From Planctomycetota bacterium (lineage in GTDB: Bacteria > Planctomycetota > SZUA-567 > H5-PLA8), in NCBI GenBank assembly GCA_023150555.1, contig JAKLKQ010000019.1:1-64000 (forward strand): a stretch of DNA of 64,000 nt, given 5' to 3'. Below the pieces are notes generated by a model. That model was not told the DNA's origin and ran no database searches. It worked only from the letters and a program-made list of their open reading frames with translations. Made by a program: the position numbers and the translations under genes. Below, in pieces: positions 54,833 to 63,756 of this stretch (positions are counted from its first letter, which is position 1; each line of letters opens with the position of its first letter).

Positions 54833-57481
54833 ATGACGTCCGTCGTTCATCCTCCTTATAGAGACGCTGGCAGAGCGGAAGATCCGCCGGAACCGCAGGC
54901 TCCGCAGGGCGAATACGCGCCCGCCGCGCCCGCACCCGAGCTCCTTCCCGCGCCGCGTTCCGGAAAGAGCGCCTCCGCCGTGGAACTGCTCGCGCCCGCG
55001 GGGGGCCTCGACTGCGGCTACGCGGCGTTTTACTACGGCGCCGACGCGATCTACCTGGGCCTGAAGAAGTTCAGCGCGCGGGCCGAGGCCGAGAACTTCA
55101 CGCTCGAGGAACTCGACGCCGTCACCGCCTTCGCCCACGCGCAGACGCCGCGCCGGCGCGTCTTCGTCACCGTCAACACGGTGATCCGGCAGGACGAGAT
55201 GCACGAGCTGATCGAGGCGCTCGCCGCGCTGGAAGCCATCGGCGTCGACGCGCTGATCGTGCAGGACCTGGGCGTGCTTCACGCCGTGCGCAAGCACTTC
55301 CCGAAGCTGGAACTCCACGCCAGCACGCAGATGGCCGTGCACAACCGGGCCGGCGCGGAAGCGCTGGCGCGGCTGGGCTTCACGCGCGTGGTGCTGGCGC
55401 GCGAGCTGACGCTGGAGGAGATCGAAGAGATCACCCGCGCGGCGCCCATCGAGACCGAAGTCTTCGTGCATGGGGCGCTGTGCTACGCCTACAGCGGCCT
55501 GTGCCTGTTCAGTTCGCAGACGCTGGGCCGCAGCGGCAACCGCGGGCAGTGCGCCTACAGCTGCCGCGACGACTACACCGTCACCGGCGCGCCCGCGACC
55601 CTGCGCGACGGTTCGCCGACCAAGCGAGACCCGCGCACCGGCTTCCCGTTCTCGATGAAGGACCTGGCCCTGCCCGACCACCTCGATGCGCTGCGCGGCG
55701 CCGGCGTGGCCTGTTTCAAGATCGAGGGGCGCAAGAAGAACGCGCTCTACGTCGCCAGCTCCACCGACTACTACCGCCGCCTGATCGACGGCACGATGGA
55801 CCCCAACGCGCGCCCCGACTACGAGGCCGACCTGCAGACCGTCTTCAGCCGCCCGTGGACGCGCCTGTTCCTGGACAGCCACAAGGACAAGGAGGTCGCC
55901 GACCGCGATACCGTCGGACACCGCGGCACGCCCATCGGCAAAGTCGAAAGGGTCGAGCGCATCGCTGCCGGCGACGAGCGCGCGTGGCTCTGCTTCACCA
56001 CCGCCCGCCGCATCGAACGCTTCGATGGGCTACAGATCGATCTCCCCAAGCTCGGACGGCCCTTCGGCTTCTCCGTCGGCGAACTGCGCATCGTCGAAAA
56101 GGCGCGGCGGCGCGAGGCCTTCGAGGCGCCGGAAGGCGCGCGGGTGGAAGTCGCGCTGCCCGAGAACTACCCCACGCTGCCGCAGGGCGCGCCGATCTAC
56201 TGCGCGTCCTCGCAGGCCGTGAAGCAGCGCTACCGCTTCGAGACGCCCAAGGCGGGGCTCTTCCGCGCGCGCCACGCGCTCCACGTGAAGGGCGAACTGA
56301 CTCGCGCGAGCCTGAAGATCCGGCTGGGTCTCGCGCATCCGGACGCGAACGGCGGTCCGCGCGCCGAGGCCGAGCTGAAGGGCCCCTTCGAGCCCGCCAA
56401 GGACCCGGCCAAGACCGAAGCCGCGTTCCTGACCGCTTTCGAGAAACTCGGCAACACGCGCTTCACCTTATCGCTGGCCGAGCTGGTCAACCTCGAAGGC
56501 CTGTTCGTGCCCGTCTCGCAGCTCAACAACGTGCGCCGCGAACTCGTCGCTGACCTGGACGCGCAGCTTGACCGCGCGCAGTTCGCGCGGGTCGAGGCCT
56601 CCGCGAAGGACTACCTCGACCTCCCCGCGAAGCCGCCTTCCATCGAGGCGCAGTGGTCGGCGAAGGTCGACCGCATCGGCTTCGTGGACGCGTTCGAGGC
56701 CGAGGACTGGCGCGGGCTCGACGAGATCGTCGTCGACATCGCGCGCGATCCGCTGCCGAACCTCCAGGGCCGCCTGGACGAACTGGGCGCGGCACTGGGC
56801 CGCGATAAAGTCCGCCTGGCGCTGCCGGCGATCACGCGCAAGTGGGAAGAGAAGGGGATCCGGCAGAAGATCGAAAAGCTGCGCGCTGCCGGCTGGCGCA
56901 AGTGGGAGGGCTCGAACCTCGCCGCGTGGAGCTACCTCGCCGCCGATCCGGCTTCGGAGAAGCAGAACCTGGACCTGGCCGCCGACTGGGCGCTTTACAC
57001 GGTGAACACCGCCGCCGCGCAACAGCTGCTCGAGATGGGCTGCACGCGCTTCGCGCTCTCGCCCGAGGACGGCGTGGCGAACATGCGCGCGCTGCTGCGG
57101 GTCTTCGGCGAACAGGCCGTGGTGATCGTGCACCAGGATACGCCGCTGTTCGTGGCCGAGTCCTGCGCGTACGCGAACCTGATCGGCGGCTGCCCGGGCA
57201 AGGCCAACTGCCTCTTCGAGAGCATGGAAATGACGTCGAGCCACGGCGAGAAGGTGACCGCCCTGGATTATCACTGCCGCACGATCGTGCTCAACCGCGG
57301 GCCCTTCTGCCTCGGCACGCGCATCAAGGAGCTGGAAGGCGCCGGCGCGCGCCGCTTCCGCGCCGACTTCCTGTACCGGCCCTTCGCGCCGCTGGCCGTG
57401 CGGCAGGCCTGGCGCACCCTGCGCGCCGGGCTGAACGTCCCCGGCGGCCACGCCGCCAACTTCGACCGCGGAATTCTGTAG
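54833..57481 (+). CDS. U32-family peptidase-like protein (RlhA-like)
   Basis: 882 residues. The first 50 are Pro-rich and variable. The core (ELLAPAGGLDCGYAAFYYGA) and the U32 signature EVFVHGALCYAYSGLCLFSS with RSGNRGQCAYSCR mark the U32 family; the four Cys are typical of members that carry an iron-sulphur cluster and modify RNA (RlhA/TrhP) rather than cut proteins. The C-terminal half has the extra domains of the longer RlhA-type proteins and ends with Cys-containing GGCPGKANCLFESMEM. A role in 23S rRNA or tRNA hydroxylation is inferred from family only. The ATG at 54833 follows GGGAAG. A decarboxylase gene follows after 93 bases. Confidence 0.88.
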   Translation: MTSVVHPPYRDAGRAEDPPEPQAPQGEYAPAAPAPELLPAPRSGKSASAVELLAPAGGLDCGYAAFYYGADAIYLGLKKFSARAEAENFTLEELDAVTAFAHAQTPRRRVFVTVNTVIRQDEMHELIEALAALEAIGVDALIVQDLGVLHAVRKHFPKLELHASTQMAVHNRAGAEALARLGFTRVVLARELTLEEIEEITRAAPIETEVFVHGALCYAYSGLCLFSSQTLGRSGNRGQCAYSCRDDYTVTGAPATLRDGSPTKRDPRTGFPFSMKDLALPDHLDALRGAGVACFKIEGRKKNALYVASSTDYYRRLIDGTMDPNARPDYEADLQTVFSRPWTRLFLDSHKDKEVADRDTVGHRGTPIGKVERVERIAAGDERAWLCFTTARRIERFDGLQIDLPKLGRPFGFSVGELRIVEKARRREAFEAPEGARVEVALPENYPTLPQGAPIYCASSQAVKQRYRFETPKAGLFRARHALHVKGELTRASLKIRLGLAHPDANGGPRAEAELKGPFEPAKDPAKTEAAFLTAFEKLGNTRFTLSLAELVNLEGLFVPVSQLNNVRRELVADLDAQLDRAQFARVEASAKDYLDLPAKPPSIEAQWSAKVDRIGFVDAFEAEDWRGLDEIVVDIARDPLPNLQGRLDELGAALGRDKVRLALPAITRKWEEKGIRQKIEKLRAAGWRKWEGSNLAAWSYLAADPASEKQNLDLAADWALYTVNTAAAQQLLEMGCTRFALSPEDGVANMRALLRVFGEQAVVIVHQDTPLFVAESCAYANLIGGCPGKANCLFESMEMTSSHGEKVTALDYHCRTIVLNRGPFCLGTRIKELEGAGARRFRADFLYRPFAPLAVRQAWRTLRAGLNVPGGHAANFDRGIL

Positions 57482-57574
57482 CAAGGCTCATCTTCTTTCT
57501 TGCGGTGGGCGGCGAATTTCATAAGCTGTGGGCGTCTGCCTGACCCCGAAGATGATGCCACCGGACGAACGCCC

Positions 57575-58909
57575 ATGAAAAAGGCCACTTCCACCCGCAA
57601 GGGCAAGGCCACCGCGCAGCGCAGCAACGGCAAGCATCCGCCCGCCCGCGGCAACCGCGCCGAGGCCTACGTGCCGGCCTTCGTCAGCGACCGCAGCCTG
57701 GATGCCGGCGTGCGCTGCAGCTCGCCGGGCAACAGCCCGATGCTGGACCCGCTGCAGTTCGTGCCCGCCGAGGTCCACCGCACGCCGCCGGAGATCATGA
57801 GGTTCGACCTGGGCAAGCGCATCCGCGAGCTGGTGAAGCTGCACGGCACGCCGCTGATGGTGATCAGCAAAGAGGCGCTGATCGAGGAGTACCAGCGCTT
57901 CAAGCGCCTGCTGCCGCGCGTGGACCTGTACTACGCGATCAAGGCCAATCCGCACCCCGACATCCTGAAGACCTTCCGCGACCTGGGCGGCTTCTACGAC
58001 GTCGCCAGCGAAGGCGAGATGCGCCACGTGCTGGCGCAGGGCGTCAAGCCCTCGAAGATCATCTTCGCCAACACGGTCAAGCGCCCGGAGGCGCTGCAGT
58101 TCGCGCACAAGGCGAAGGTGAACTTCGCGACCTTCGACAACGAGCCGGAACTCTACAAGATCGCCAAGTACGCGCCCGGCTGCCGGGTGCTGGCGCGGCT
58201 GAAGGTCAGCAACCTGGGCAGCATCGTCGAACTGAGCCTGAAGTTCGGCGCCGACCAGGAGGCCATCGTGCCGCTGCTGTCGAAGGCACGCAGCCTGGGC
58301 CTGAAGCCCGAAGGCGTCTCGTTCCACGTCGGCAGCCAGTGCACCAACTTCGAGAACTACCAGCGCGCGCTGGAGGTGACCGCGGAGATCATGCGCGAGG
58401 CCGGCGAGCGCGGCATCGAGTTCAAGACGGTGGACATCGGCGGCGGCTTCCCGATCAAGCACTTCAAGACCGACACCGTGAATCTGGAAACGTTCGCCAA
58501 CCAGATGCGCCGCGAACTGAACCGCCTCTTCCCCGAATCGGTGCAGATCATCGCCGAGCCCGGGCGCGCGCTGGCCGGCCCCGCCGGCATGCTGATCACG
58601 CGCGTGGTGGGCCGCAGCATCCGCAACAACAAGAACTACTACTACCTCGACGACGGCGTCTACGGCGACTTCTCGGGGATCGTCTTCGATCATTGCAAGT
58701 ACGAGTTCAAGACGCTCAAAAAAACGCAGAAGTTCTTCAGCATCATCGCCGGGCCCACCTGCGACAGCTTCGACACGCTCTCGTTGAGCGAGGAGTTGCC
58801 CGAGCTGGACGTCGGCGACGTGGTGTACGTGCAGAGCATCGGCGCCTACAGCTGCGCCAGCGCGCTGACCTTCAACGGCATCCGCCCCGCGAAGGTGATC
58901 GTCGTATAG
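57575..58909 (+). CDS. PLP-dependent ornithine/diaminopimelate-type decarboxylase
   Basis: 444 residues of fold-type III. K123 in LYYAIKANPHPDIL is the PLP-binding Lys; GGGFPIKHF is the phosphate loop; AEPGRAL and, near the end, GPTCDSFDTL (C396) form the active-site pair from the other subunit. The CDS-F-D form fits ornithine/arginine/lysine decarboxylases of eukaryotic type better than LysA, so polyamine synthesis is likely, but carboxynorspermidine or DAP substrates cannot be excluded. The first 70 residues are a Lys/Arg-rich extension (KKATSTRKGKATAQRSNGK) not seen in standard enzymes. It follows the U32 gene on the same strand. Confidence 0.88.
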   Translation: MKKATSTRKGKATAQRSNGKHPPARGNRAEAYVPAFVSDRSLDAGVRCSSPGNSPMLDPLQFVPAEVHRTPPEIMRFDLGKRIRELVKLHGTPLMVISKEALIEEYQRFKRLLPRVDLYYAIKANPHPDILKTFRDLGGFYDVASEGEMRHVLAQGVKPSKIIFANTVKRPEALQFAHKAKVNFATFDNEPELYKIAKYAPGCRVLARLKVSNLGSIVELSLKFGADQEAIVPLLSKARSLGLKPEGVSFHVGSQCTNFENYQRALEVTAEIMREAGERGIEFKTVDIGGGFPIKHFKTDTVNLETFANQMRRELNRLFPESVQIIAEPGRALAGPAGMLITRVVGRSIRNNKNYYYLDDGVYGDFSGIVFDHCKYEFKTLKKTQKFFSIIAGPTCDSFDTLSLSEELPELDVGDVVYVQSIGAYSCASALTFNGIRPAKVIVV

Positions 58910-59085
58910 CTATCGGCTCTTGGCGGTCAGCTTTCGGTTTCTTGAATCGGTTCGGCGCAGGCGACATCGTGCGCCGTGCCGCGGCCGAACCGTGTGAATT
59001 CGGAATCCTGGGGCGGCACGCGATCTTCGATCGCACTTGCCCCAGGTTACCTTAATCCGCGCCTTCGGCGCTCATTCAGAATGAG
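58910..59085. repeat. Short repeat and run of small hairpins
   Basis: After the decarboxylase stop, AGCTATCGG and GGTCAGCTTTCGG (about 58909-58940) echo the repeat at 40338. Then three perfect small hairpins: GCGATC-ttc-GATCGC (59020-59034), GCGCC-ttc-GGCGC (59059-59071) and GCTCATT-cag-AATGAGC (59070-59086), the last touching the stop of the minus-strand gene. No T run follows, so terminator function is uncertain. Confidence 0.5.
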
Positions 59086-60291
59086 CTACGCGCGTTCGTA
59101 CAGAACCTGCACCGTCGCGTCGGGGCGGCGGCGGGCGCTTTCCTTGAGCTTGAGGCCCAAGCCGGGGGAGGACGGCGGCAGCAGCCGACCGTCTTTCAGC
59201 TCGAAGGAGTGGTCGGCCAGTTCGCGGTAGAAGCCCTTCGTGTATGCGCGCACCATCTCCTGCATCCAGGTGTTCGGCGCGTGCGCGGCCAGGTGCAGCG
59301 ACGCGGCCAGCGTGGCCGGGCCGGTGCAGTCGTGGAAGATCACCCCGCGGTTGTGCGCCTCGGCCAGCACGCCGATCTTGCGGGCCTCGCTGATGCCGCC
59401 GGTCCACGTCGCGTCGGTCATCACCACGTCGCAGGCCTCGGCGTCCAGCAGCGCCTGCACGCCGTAGCGCGTCAGCACCAGTTCGCTGGCGCAGATGGGC
59501 GTCTTCGTGCTGCGGCGCAGTTCGGCCAGCGTCTTCGCGTGGTCGGGCCGGATCAGGTCCTCCAGCAGCGCGGGGCGGTACGGCTCGAGCGCCTCGGCGA
59601 TGGTGCGCGCCGCCGAAAGGGACCAGTAGCCGTGGCCTTCGAGGATGATCTCCATCTTGTCGCCGACGGCGTCGCGGATCTGCCGGAAGGGCCGCAGGCC
59701 GCGTTCGAGGTCCGGCTTCGAGATGTACTGCCCGTTCGCGGCGGGCGCGAAGGGGTCGAAGGGCCAGATCTTCATCGCGCGCAGCCCGTCGTCGAGCAGG
59801 CTTTGCGCGAGCAGTCCCGCGTCGCCTTCGCTCCACTGGCCGTAGTCGTCGGGCGTCGTTCGGGGTGAGGTCGCTGAACTGCGCGGGCTGCCGGGCGTGC
59901 CCTGCGCGTAGCCTTCGCTGGCGCAAGTGTTGTACACCGGCACGCCGGCGGGGTGGCTGGTGCCGCCCAGGAGCTGCCAGACCGGCTGCTTCGTGTGTTG
60001 CCCGAGCAGGTCCCACAGCGCGACGTCGACGGCGCTGAGGCAGCGCATCTCCACGCCGCGGTTGCCGTAGACGTGGCTGGCGTCGTACGACGCGCGCCAG
60101 AAGGCTTCGATCTGCAGCGCGTCGCGCCCCGCAAGCTGCGGCAGCAGGACCTCCTTCAGGAAAGCGCAGGCCGTCTGCGGCGTGTAGTAGGTCTCGCCGA
60201 GGCCCGTGAGGCCCGCGTCGGTCGTCAGCTCCAGAAAGGTGATGTTGGGCCAGGCGGCGAAGTGCGTCGCCGTCGCGCGGACGATCTTCAT
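59086..60291 (-). CDS. Enolase-superfamily dehydratase/racemase (mandelate racemase type)
   Basis: 401 residues. N-terminal cap (MKIVRATATHFAAWPNITFL; LTGLGETYY), then a barrel with MKIWPFDPF, KMEIILEGHGYWS, LLEDLIRPDH and ICASELV strands that carry the metal ligands, and a late His in FHDCTGPATLAASLH. The layout is of the mandelate racemase/sugar-acid dehydratase group. Substrate unknown, probably an aldonic or uronic acid. A short insertion (about 135-170) is Ser/Thr-rich. The ATG overlaps the stop of the upstream SDR gene by four bases, so they form one operon. Confidence 0.88.
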   Translation of the reverse strand: MKIVRATATHFAAWPNITFLELTTDAGLTGLGETYYTPQTACAFLKEVLLPQLAGRDALQIEAFWRASYDASHVYGNRGVEMRCLSAVDVALWDLLGQHTKQPVWQLLGGTSHPAGVPVYNTCASEGYAQGTPGSPRSSATSPRTTPDDYGQWSEGDAGLLAQSLLDDGLRAMKIWPFDPFAPAANGQYISKPDLERGLRPFRQIRDAVGDKMEIILEGHGYWSLSAARTIAEALEPYRPALLEDLIRPDHAKTLAELRRSTKTPICASELVLTRYGVQALLDAEACDVVMTDATWTGGISEARKIGVLAEAHNRGVIFHDCTGPATLAASLHLAAHAPNTWMQEMVRAYTKGFYRELADHSFELKDGRLLPPSSPGLGLKLKESARRRPDATVQVLYERA

Positions 60292-61097
60292 GCTTCGCCT
60301 TCCTTTTTCGTGGTCACCGACGTCAGCGAGAGGCCGCCGTCGAGCACGAGCGACTGGCCCGTGACGTGCCGGTTGGCCGGGTCGCACAGCCACGCCACCG
60401 CCGCGGCGACCTCGGCGGGATCGATCAGCCGCTGCGTCGGGACGTTGCGGCGCGCTTTCTCGCGCGCGGGGGGATTCTTCTTCCACAGCATGGCGCTGAG
60501 GCCCGCGTCGACATACCCCGGCGCGACCTCGTTGACCAGGATGTCGAACGGCGCCAGTTCCAGCGCCATGCACTGGCTCAGCATCCGCAGGCCCGCCTTC
60601 GCGACGCAGTAGGTGGGGATGTGCACGTGCGGGCGCTGCCCGGCCCAGCTGCCGACGAAGACCACGCGCCCCGGCTTCTTCGCCGCGAGCAGTTCCTGCA
60701 CGCCCGCGTGCGCGAGATGGAAGGCGCCGTGCAGATTCACGTCCAGCTCGCGCGCGAACTGTTCGGGCGTCACCGCGCGGAAGTCGGCCAGCGTCACGAT
60801 CGCCGCGTTGGGCACGATCAGCGCCGGCGCGCCGAAGTCCTTGGCCGCCGCGCGCACCCACGCGCCCACGGCTTGGGCGTCCGCCACGTCCACGCGGTCG
60901 TAACGCGCGCGCACTCCGGCGCCGCGGACTTCCTTCAGGAAGGGCTCGGCCTCGGCGGGGTCCTTCACGTCGCCCAGCGCCACGTGCGCGCCCTGGTGGG
61001 CCAGCGTGAGCGCGATGGCGCGGCCGATGTCGCCCAGGGCGCCGCTGACGATCGCGGCCTGGCCGGCGAGCGGTTTCGGTTGGCTCGTTTGGGTCAT
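60288..61097 (-). CDS. SDR-family oxidoreductase
   Basis: 269 residues, classical short-chain dehydrogenase. The nucleotide loop is SGALGDIGRAIA (near 18-29); NAA at 97-99; catalytic S150, Y163 and K167 (GSWAGQRPHVHIPTYCVAKA); C-terminal VTGQSLVLDGGLSL. It probably oxidises a sugar or sugar acid with NAD(P), given its coupling to the enolase-superfamily gene (four-base overlap). GGAG lies seven bases before the ATG. The XRE-type regulator diverges from it and may control the pair. Confidence 0.93.
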   Translation of the reverse strand: MTQTSQPKPLAGQAAIVSGALGDIGRAIALTLAHQGAHVALGDVKDPAEAEPFLKEVRGAGVRARYDRVDVADAQAVGAWVRAAAKDFGAPALIVPNAAIVTLADFRAVTPEQFARELDVNLHGAFHLAHAGVQELLAAKKPGRVVFVGSWAGQRPHVHIPTYCVAKAGLRMLSQCMALELAPFDILVNEVAPGYVDAGLSAMLWKKNPPAREKARRNVPTQRLIDPAEVAAAVAWLCDPANRHVTGQSLVLDGGLSLTSVTTKKEGEA

Positions 61098-61269
61098 GCG
61101 TTGCGCTCCGTCGGCGCCGTCGCCGGTTGTTTCACTTTATGGAACAGATGGTACGCCATTCGGCTCCCAGGGTAGCGCGGCCCCCGAGCGATGCAATACC
61201 GCGGCGTGCGGAATTTCACGCCCGGATTCCGTGCTGTGCGGCATAGGACCCGGCCCTATAATCGGGCGC

Positions 61270-61968
61270 ATGAAGGCGCTGCCTCCCACCTACCAGCACG
61301 TCGGCCGCGTGATCAGCGTCCTGCGCCAGGAGCGCGGCCTGCGGCAGGCGGAGCTGGCCGTCATCACCGGCCTCAAGCAGCCGAACCTCTCGCGCATCGA
61401 GAACGGCGTCGTCGTGCCGCGCCGCGCGACCTTGGAGAAGATCGCCGAGGCCCTGGGCGTGGAAGTCACCGCGCTGCTGGGCGCCGAGCAGGCGGCGGAC
61501 GTCGACCGCAAGCTCAACGCGGTGCTGAGCCCCCGCAACGCCGGGCAACTCTTCGCCAACCGCCTCTCCGCCGTGCCGATGCTGCGCTTCGAGGACGACT
61601 GGGCGCCGGCGCTGGACAAGGCCGGGCTGCCTGCCGGCGAATCCGACGTGACGTTGCAACTGCTGCCGCTGGAAGGCCGCGCCTTCGCGTGGCGCTTCGA
61701 GGGCGAGGCGCCCAAGGGCAAGGGCGGCGGCGCGGGAGGCTTCGCGCCCGGCGAGGTGCTCGTCTTCTGCGACACGCCGGAGCCGGTGTCGGGCGCGTGG
61801 GCCTTCGTGATCACCAAGAAACTGTGGGGCGTGCGGCGCGTCTCGTTCTCCGCGCGTGCCAGGCGCGTGCGCCTGGCGCCGCCGGGCGGCCGCGCGAAGG
61901 GCGTCGAAGTCCCCCGCGCGGACGTGCTTGGGATGTGGCGGCTGGCGCGGCGCATCTCGGACGTGTAG
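61270..61968 (+). CDS. XRE-family regulator with S24-like C-terminal region
   Basis: 232 residues. HTH_XRE at about 12-68 (LRQAELAVITGLKQPNLSRI; ATLEKIAEALGVEVTALLG). The C-terminal part (VTLQLLPLEGRAFAWRFEGE; GEVLVFCDTPEPVSGAWAFV) looks like the S24/LexA-type beta fold, but I do not see a convincing Ser-Lys dyad, so it is probably only a dimer or ligand domain. It lies 11 bases before the ferredoxin-like gene on the same strand and diverges from the SDR operon. Confidence 0.85.
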   Translation: MKALPPTYQHVGRVISVLRQERGLRQAELAVITGLKQPNLSRIENGVVVPRRATLEKIAEALGVEVTALLGAEQAADVDRKLNAVLSPRNAGQLFANRLSAVPMLRFEDDWAPALDKAGLPAGESDVTLQLLPLEGRAFAWRFEGEAPKGKGGGAGGFAPGEVLVFCDTPEPVSGAWAFVITKKLWGVRRVSFSARARRVRLAPPGGRAKGVEVPRADVLGMWRLARRISDV

Positions 61969-61978
61969 GAAGGCGAAC

Positions 61979-62299
61979 ATGGAAGACTACCAGCGCCACG
62001 TCTTCATCTGCACCTCGACGACCTGCGCCGAGGGCGATCCCTTCACGCTGCGGTTGCTGATGCACCAGCGCTTGAAGGCCAAGCTCGGCGACGACTACGA
62101 GTCCAAGGTGCGCCTGACGAAGGCGCTGTGCCTGGGCATGTGCGGCCTCGGGCCCAACATGGTCGTGTACCCCGAAGGCGTCTGGTACAAGGGCGTCAAG
62201 AAGGGCGACATCGACGAGATCGTCGACGAGCACCTGATTGGCGGGCGCCCCGTCGAGCGCCTGGTCCTGCATAAACTGGGAAGCGGGCCCTCGGCCTGA
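61979..62299 (+). CDS. Thioredoxin-like [2Fe-2S] ferredoxin
   Basis: 106 residues. Cys at 11 and 16 (FICTSTTCAEGD) and at 51 and 55 (KALCLGMCGLGPNMVVYPEG) fit the thioredoxin-like ferredoxin family, related to the NuoE [2Fe-2S] domain. It could carry electrons to an oxidoreductase or act as a redox sensor. AGGAAGG lies before the ATG. It starts 11 bases after the XRE regulator and is probably co-transcribed, so a redox-linked regulator is possible; that link is inference. Confidence 0.87.
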   Translation: MEDYQRHVFICTSTTCAEGDPFTLRLLMHQRLKAKLGDDYESKVRLTKALCLGMCGLGPNMVVYPEGVWYKGVKKGDIDEIVDEHLIGGRPVERLVLHKLGSGPSA

Positions 62300-62349
62300 G
62301 TTTTCCTTATCTAAGCGCCCACCCCCTGCACTCGTCTACCGAATAGCGG

Positions 62350-62386
62350 TATAATCCCCGGTGGAAGCGGTCGGATAAAGGAGGCG
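62350..62386 (+). promoter_or_regulatory. -10 box and strong ribosome site of the 62390 lipoprotein gene
   Basis: A perfect TATAAT lies at 62350-62355 with no good -35 upstream. AAAGGAGG ends about six bases before the ATG at 62390. Together they fix a short leader and this start. Confidence 0.55.
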
Positions 62387-62389
62387 CCC

Positions 62390-63445
62390 ATGACGGTAAG
62401 GGCAAGTCTTAAAATTACTTGGTGCGATCTGCTTGCGGCGGCCTGTGCTGGGCTTCATCAGGCTCGCGCGCCTTATAGCCTCCGGATAGGGCTTGCTCAC
62501 CTTCTTCGCCCAGCATGGCCGGCGCTGCGCATCTCGCATCAATCAATTTTAAGACTCGCCCTCCGGACCATCGCAGCTTTCCTCATCGCGGTCCCGCTTA
62601 CCGCGTGCGCGCATGAGGACGTCGGCGAGGGCCCGCACGGCGTCGAGGACGTGCAGGTGCACCTGCAAGGGCAGGGGCGCAACGCCGCGCGCGACCGTGC
62701 CTACGCCTGGTGGGCGCAGTACGACGACGCCACGACCGAGATCCTCACCGCGCCCAAGGGCAAGGGCTGGCTCACCGTCGCCGAGGCGATTCCCTACGCA
62801 AAGCGCGTGTGGGGCGTGAATATCGTCGACGAGTCCAACGACCCCGGCGTGGGCGAGACCCGCTTCGCGATGGGCCTCGGCGCCGTCGAGCGCGAGATGG
62901 CGCTGCCGCTGTTCCTGCAGGCCCTCTCGCTGGCCGTCGAGGCGCGGCCCGGCTGCTACGTGCAGGCCGACGAACGCGGCGGCTTCGACGGCAGCTTCAA
63001 GCGCTACCACAAGCAGATGGTCTACCTGCGCCGCGCGCGCCCGCTGCAAGCCGACTGGGATCATCCGTGGGACACCGAGAAGGCCGCGCGAGACGAACTC
63101 GACGCACGGCAGGAGGCGGACAACTCGATGCTCGAGCCCGCGTGGATTGAATCGACGGAGTTCGAACGCACCGAGATGGACTTCCAGGACGCCGTCGCGC
63201 AGCTGCTGGACCTGCACGCGGACGGCGAGATCGGCCAGGACGAACTGCTGAAGCAGTACCGCGCGTTGCGCTGGACCAACCGCCACACGCGCCGCATGTG
63301 GATCAGCCGCCACGGCGATCCGCGCGATGAAATCGATAAGATGCTCGACGCCATGCGCCGCGAAGCCGCCAAGGCCCTGGAAGAGAAGAAGCTCGAGAAG
63401 GCGGAAAAGGAAGAGAAGGCGACTACGCGGATGAAGAAGGAGTGA
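62390..63445 (+). CDS. Probable lipoprotein with a long leader, unknown function
   Basis: 351 residues. A lipobox-like LTAC (AAFLIAVPLTACAHEDV) occurs only at about residue 73, far later than usual. The only good start (AAAGGAGG plus TATAAT) is at 62390 and no ATG, GTG or TTG lies just before the hydrophobic helix, so the 50 residues before it (ITWCDLLAAACAGLHQARAP and on) are odd. The mature part is charged and helical with WWAQYDD, AMGLGAVEREMALPLFLQAL and a Lys/Glu-rich coiled end (KALEEKKLEKAEKEEKATT). Family not recognised. A frameshift in the leader is possible. Confidence 0.65.
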   Translation: MTVRASLKITWCDLLAAACAGLHQARAPYSLRIGLAHLLRPAWPALRISHQSILRLALRTIAAFLIAVPLTACAHEDVGEGPHGVEDVQVHLQGQGRNAARDRAYAWWAQYDDATTEILTAPKGKGWLTVAEAIPYAKRVWGVNIVDESNDPGVGETRFAMGLGAVEREMALPLFLQALSLAVEARPGCYVQADERGGFDGSFKRYHKQMVYLRRARPLQADWDHPWDTEKAARDELDARQEADNSMLEPAWIESTEFERTEMDFQDAVAQLLDLHADGEIGQDELLKQYRALRWTNRHTRRMWISRHGDPRDEIDKMLDAMRREAAKALEEKKLEKAEKEEKATTRMKKE

Positions 63446-63459
63446 GGAATCGATGAGCC

Positions 63460-63726
63460 ATGCCTGATCCAGCACAATTGAAGGTGGGCGACCGAATACA
63501 CATTGTTGCCGTACCCAAAGGAGATCTTTGGGCCCTGGAGTCAGGATCGGATTATCTCGAAGAGACTGTGCGTGTGCTGAAGTGGATGGTAGGGAAGGAA
63601 TTTGTAATCGACTGGATTGACCCGGATGGAAAGCCTTGGGTAGTAGTGGACTACCCTGATCCCGAGGGCGGAGAGCATTCCATGGCCATCATGGATAAGG
63701 AATCGTGGGAGCTGGTGGGCAGGTGA
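63460..63726 (+). CDS. Hypothetical protein, 88 residues
   Basis: Unrecognised small acidic protein, probably beta-rich (VGDRIHIVAVPKGDLWALES; VIDWIDPDGKPWVVVDYPDP). No signal or membrane helix. Its GC content is lower than its neighbours, as with the small gene at 31549. It starts 15 bases after the lipoprotein gene, with GAAGGAGTGAGGA upstream, so it is likely in the same transcript. Confidence 0.65.
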   Translation: MPDPAQLKVGDRIHIVAVPKGDLWALESGSDYLEETVRVLKWMVGKEFVIDWIDPDGKPWVVVDYPDPEGGEHSMAIMDKESWELVGR

Positions 63727-63756
63727 GAGCGCCAGAGGGCGCAGCTAGCATCCAAC

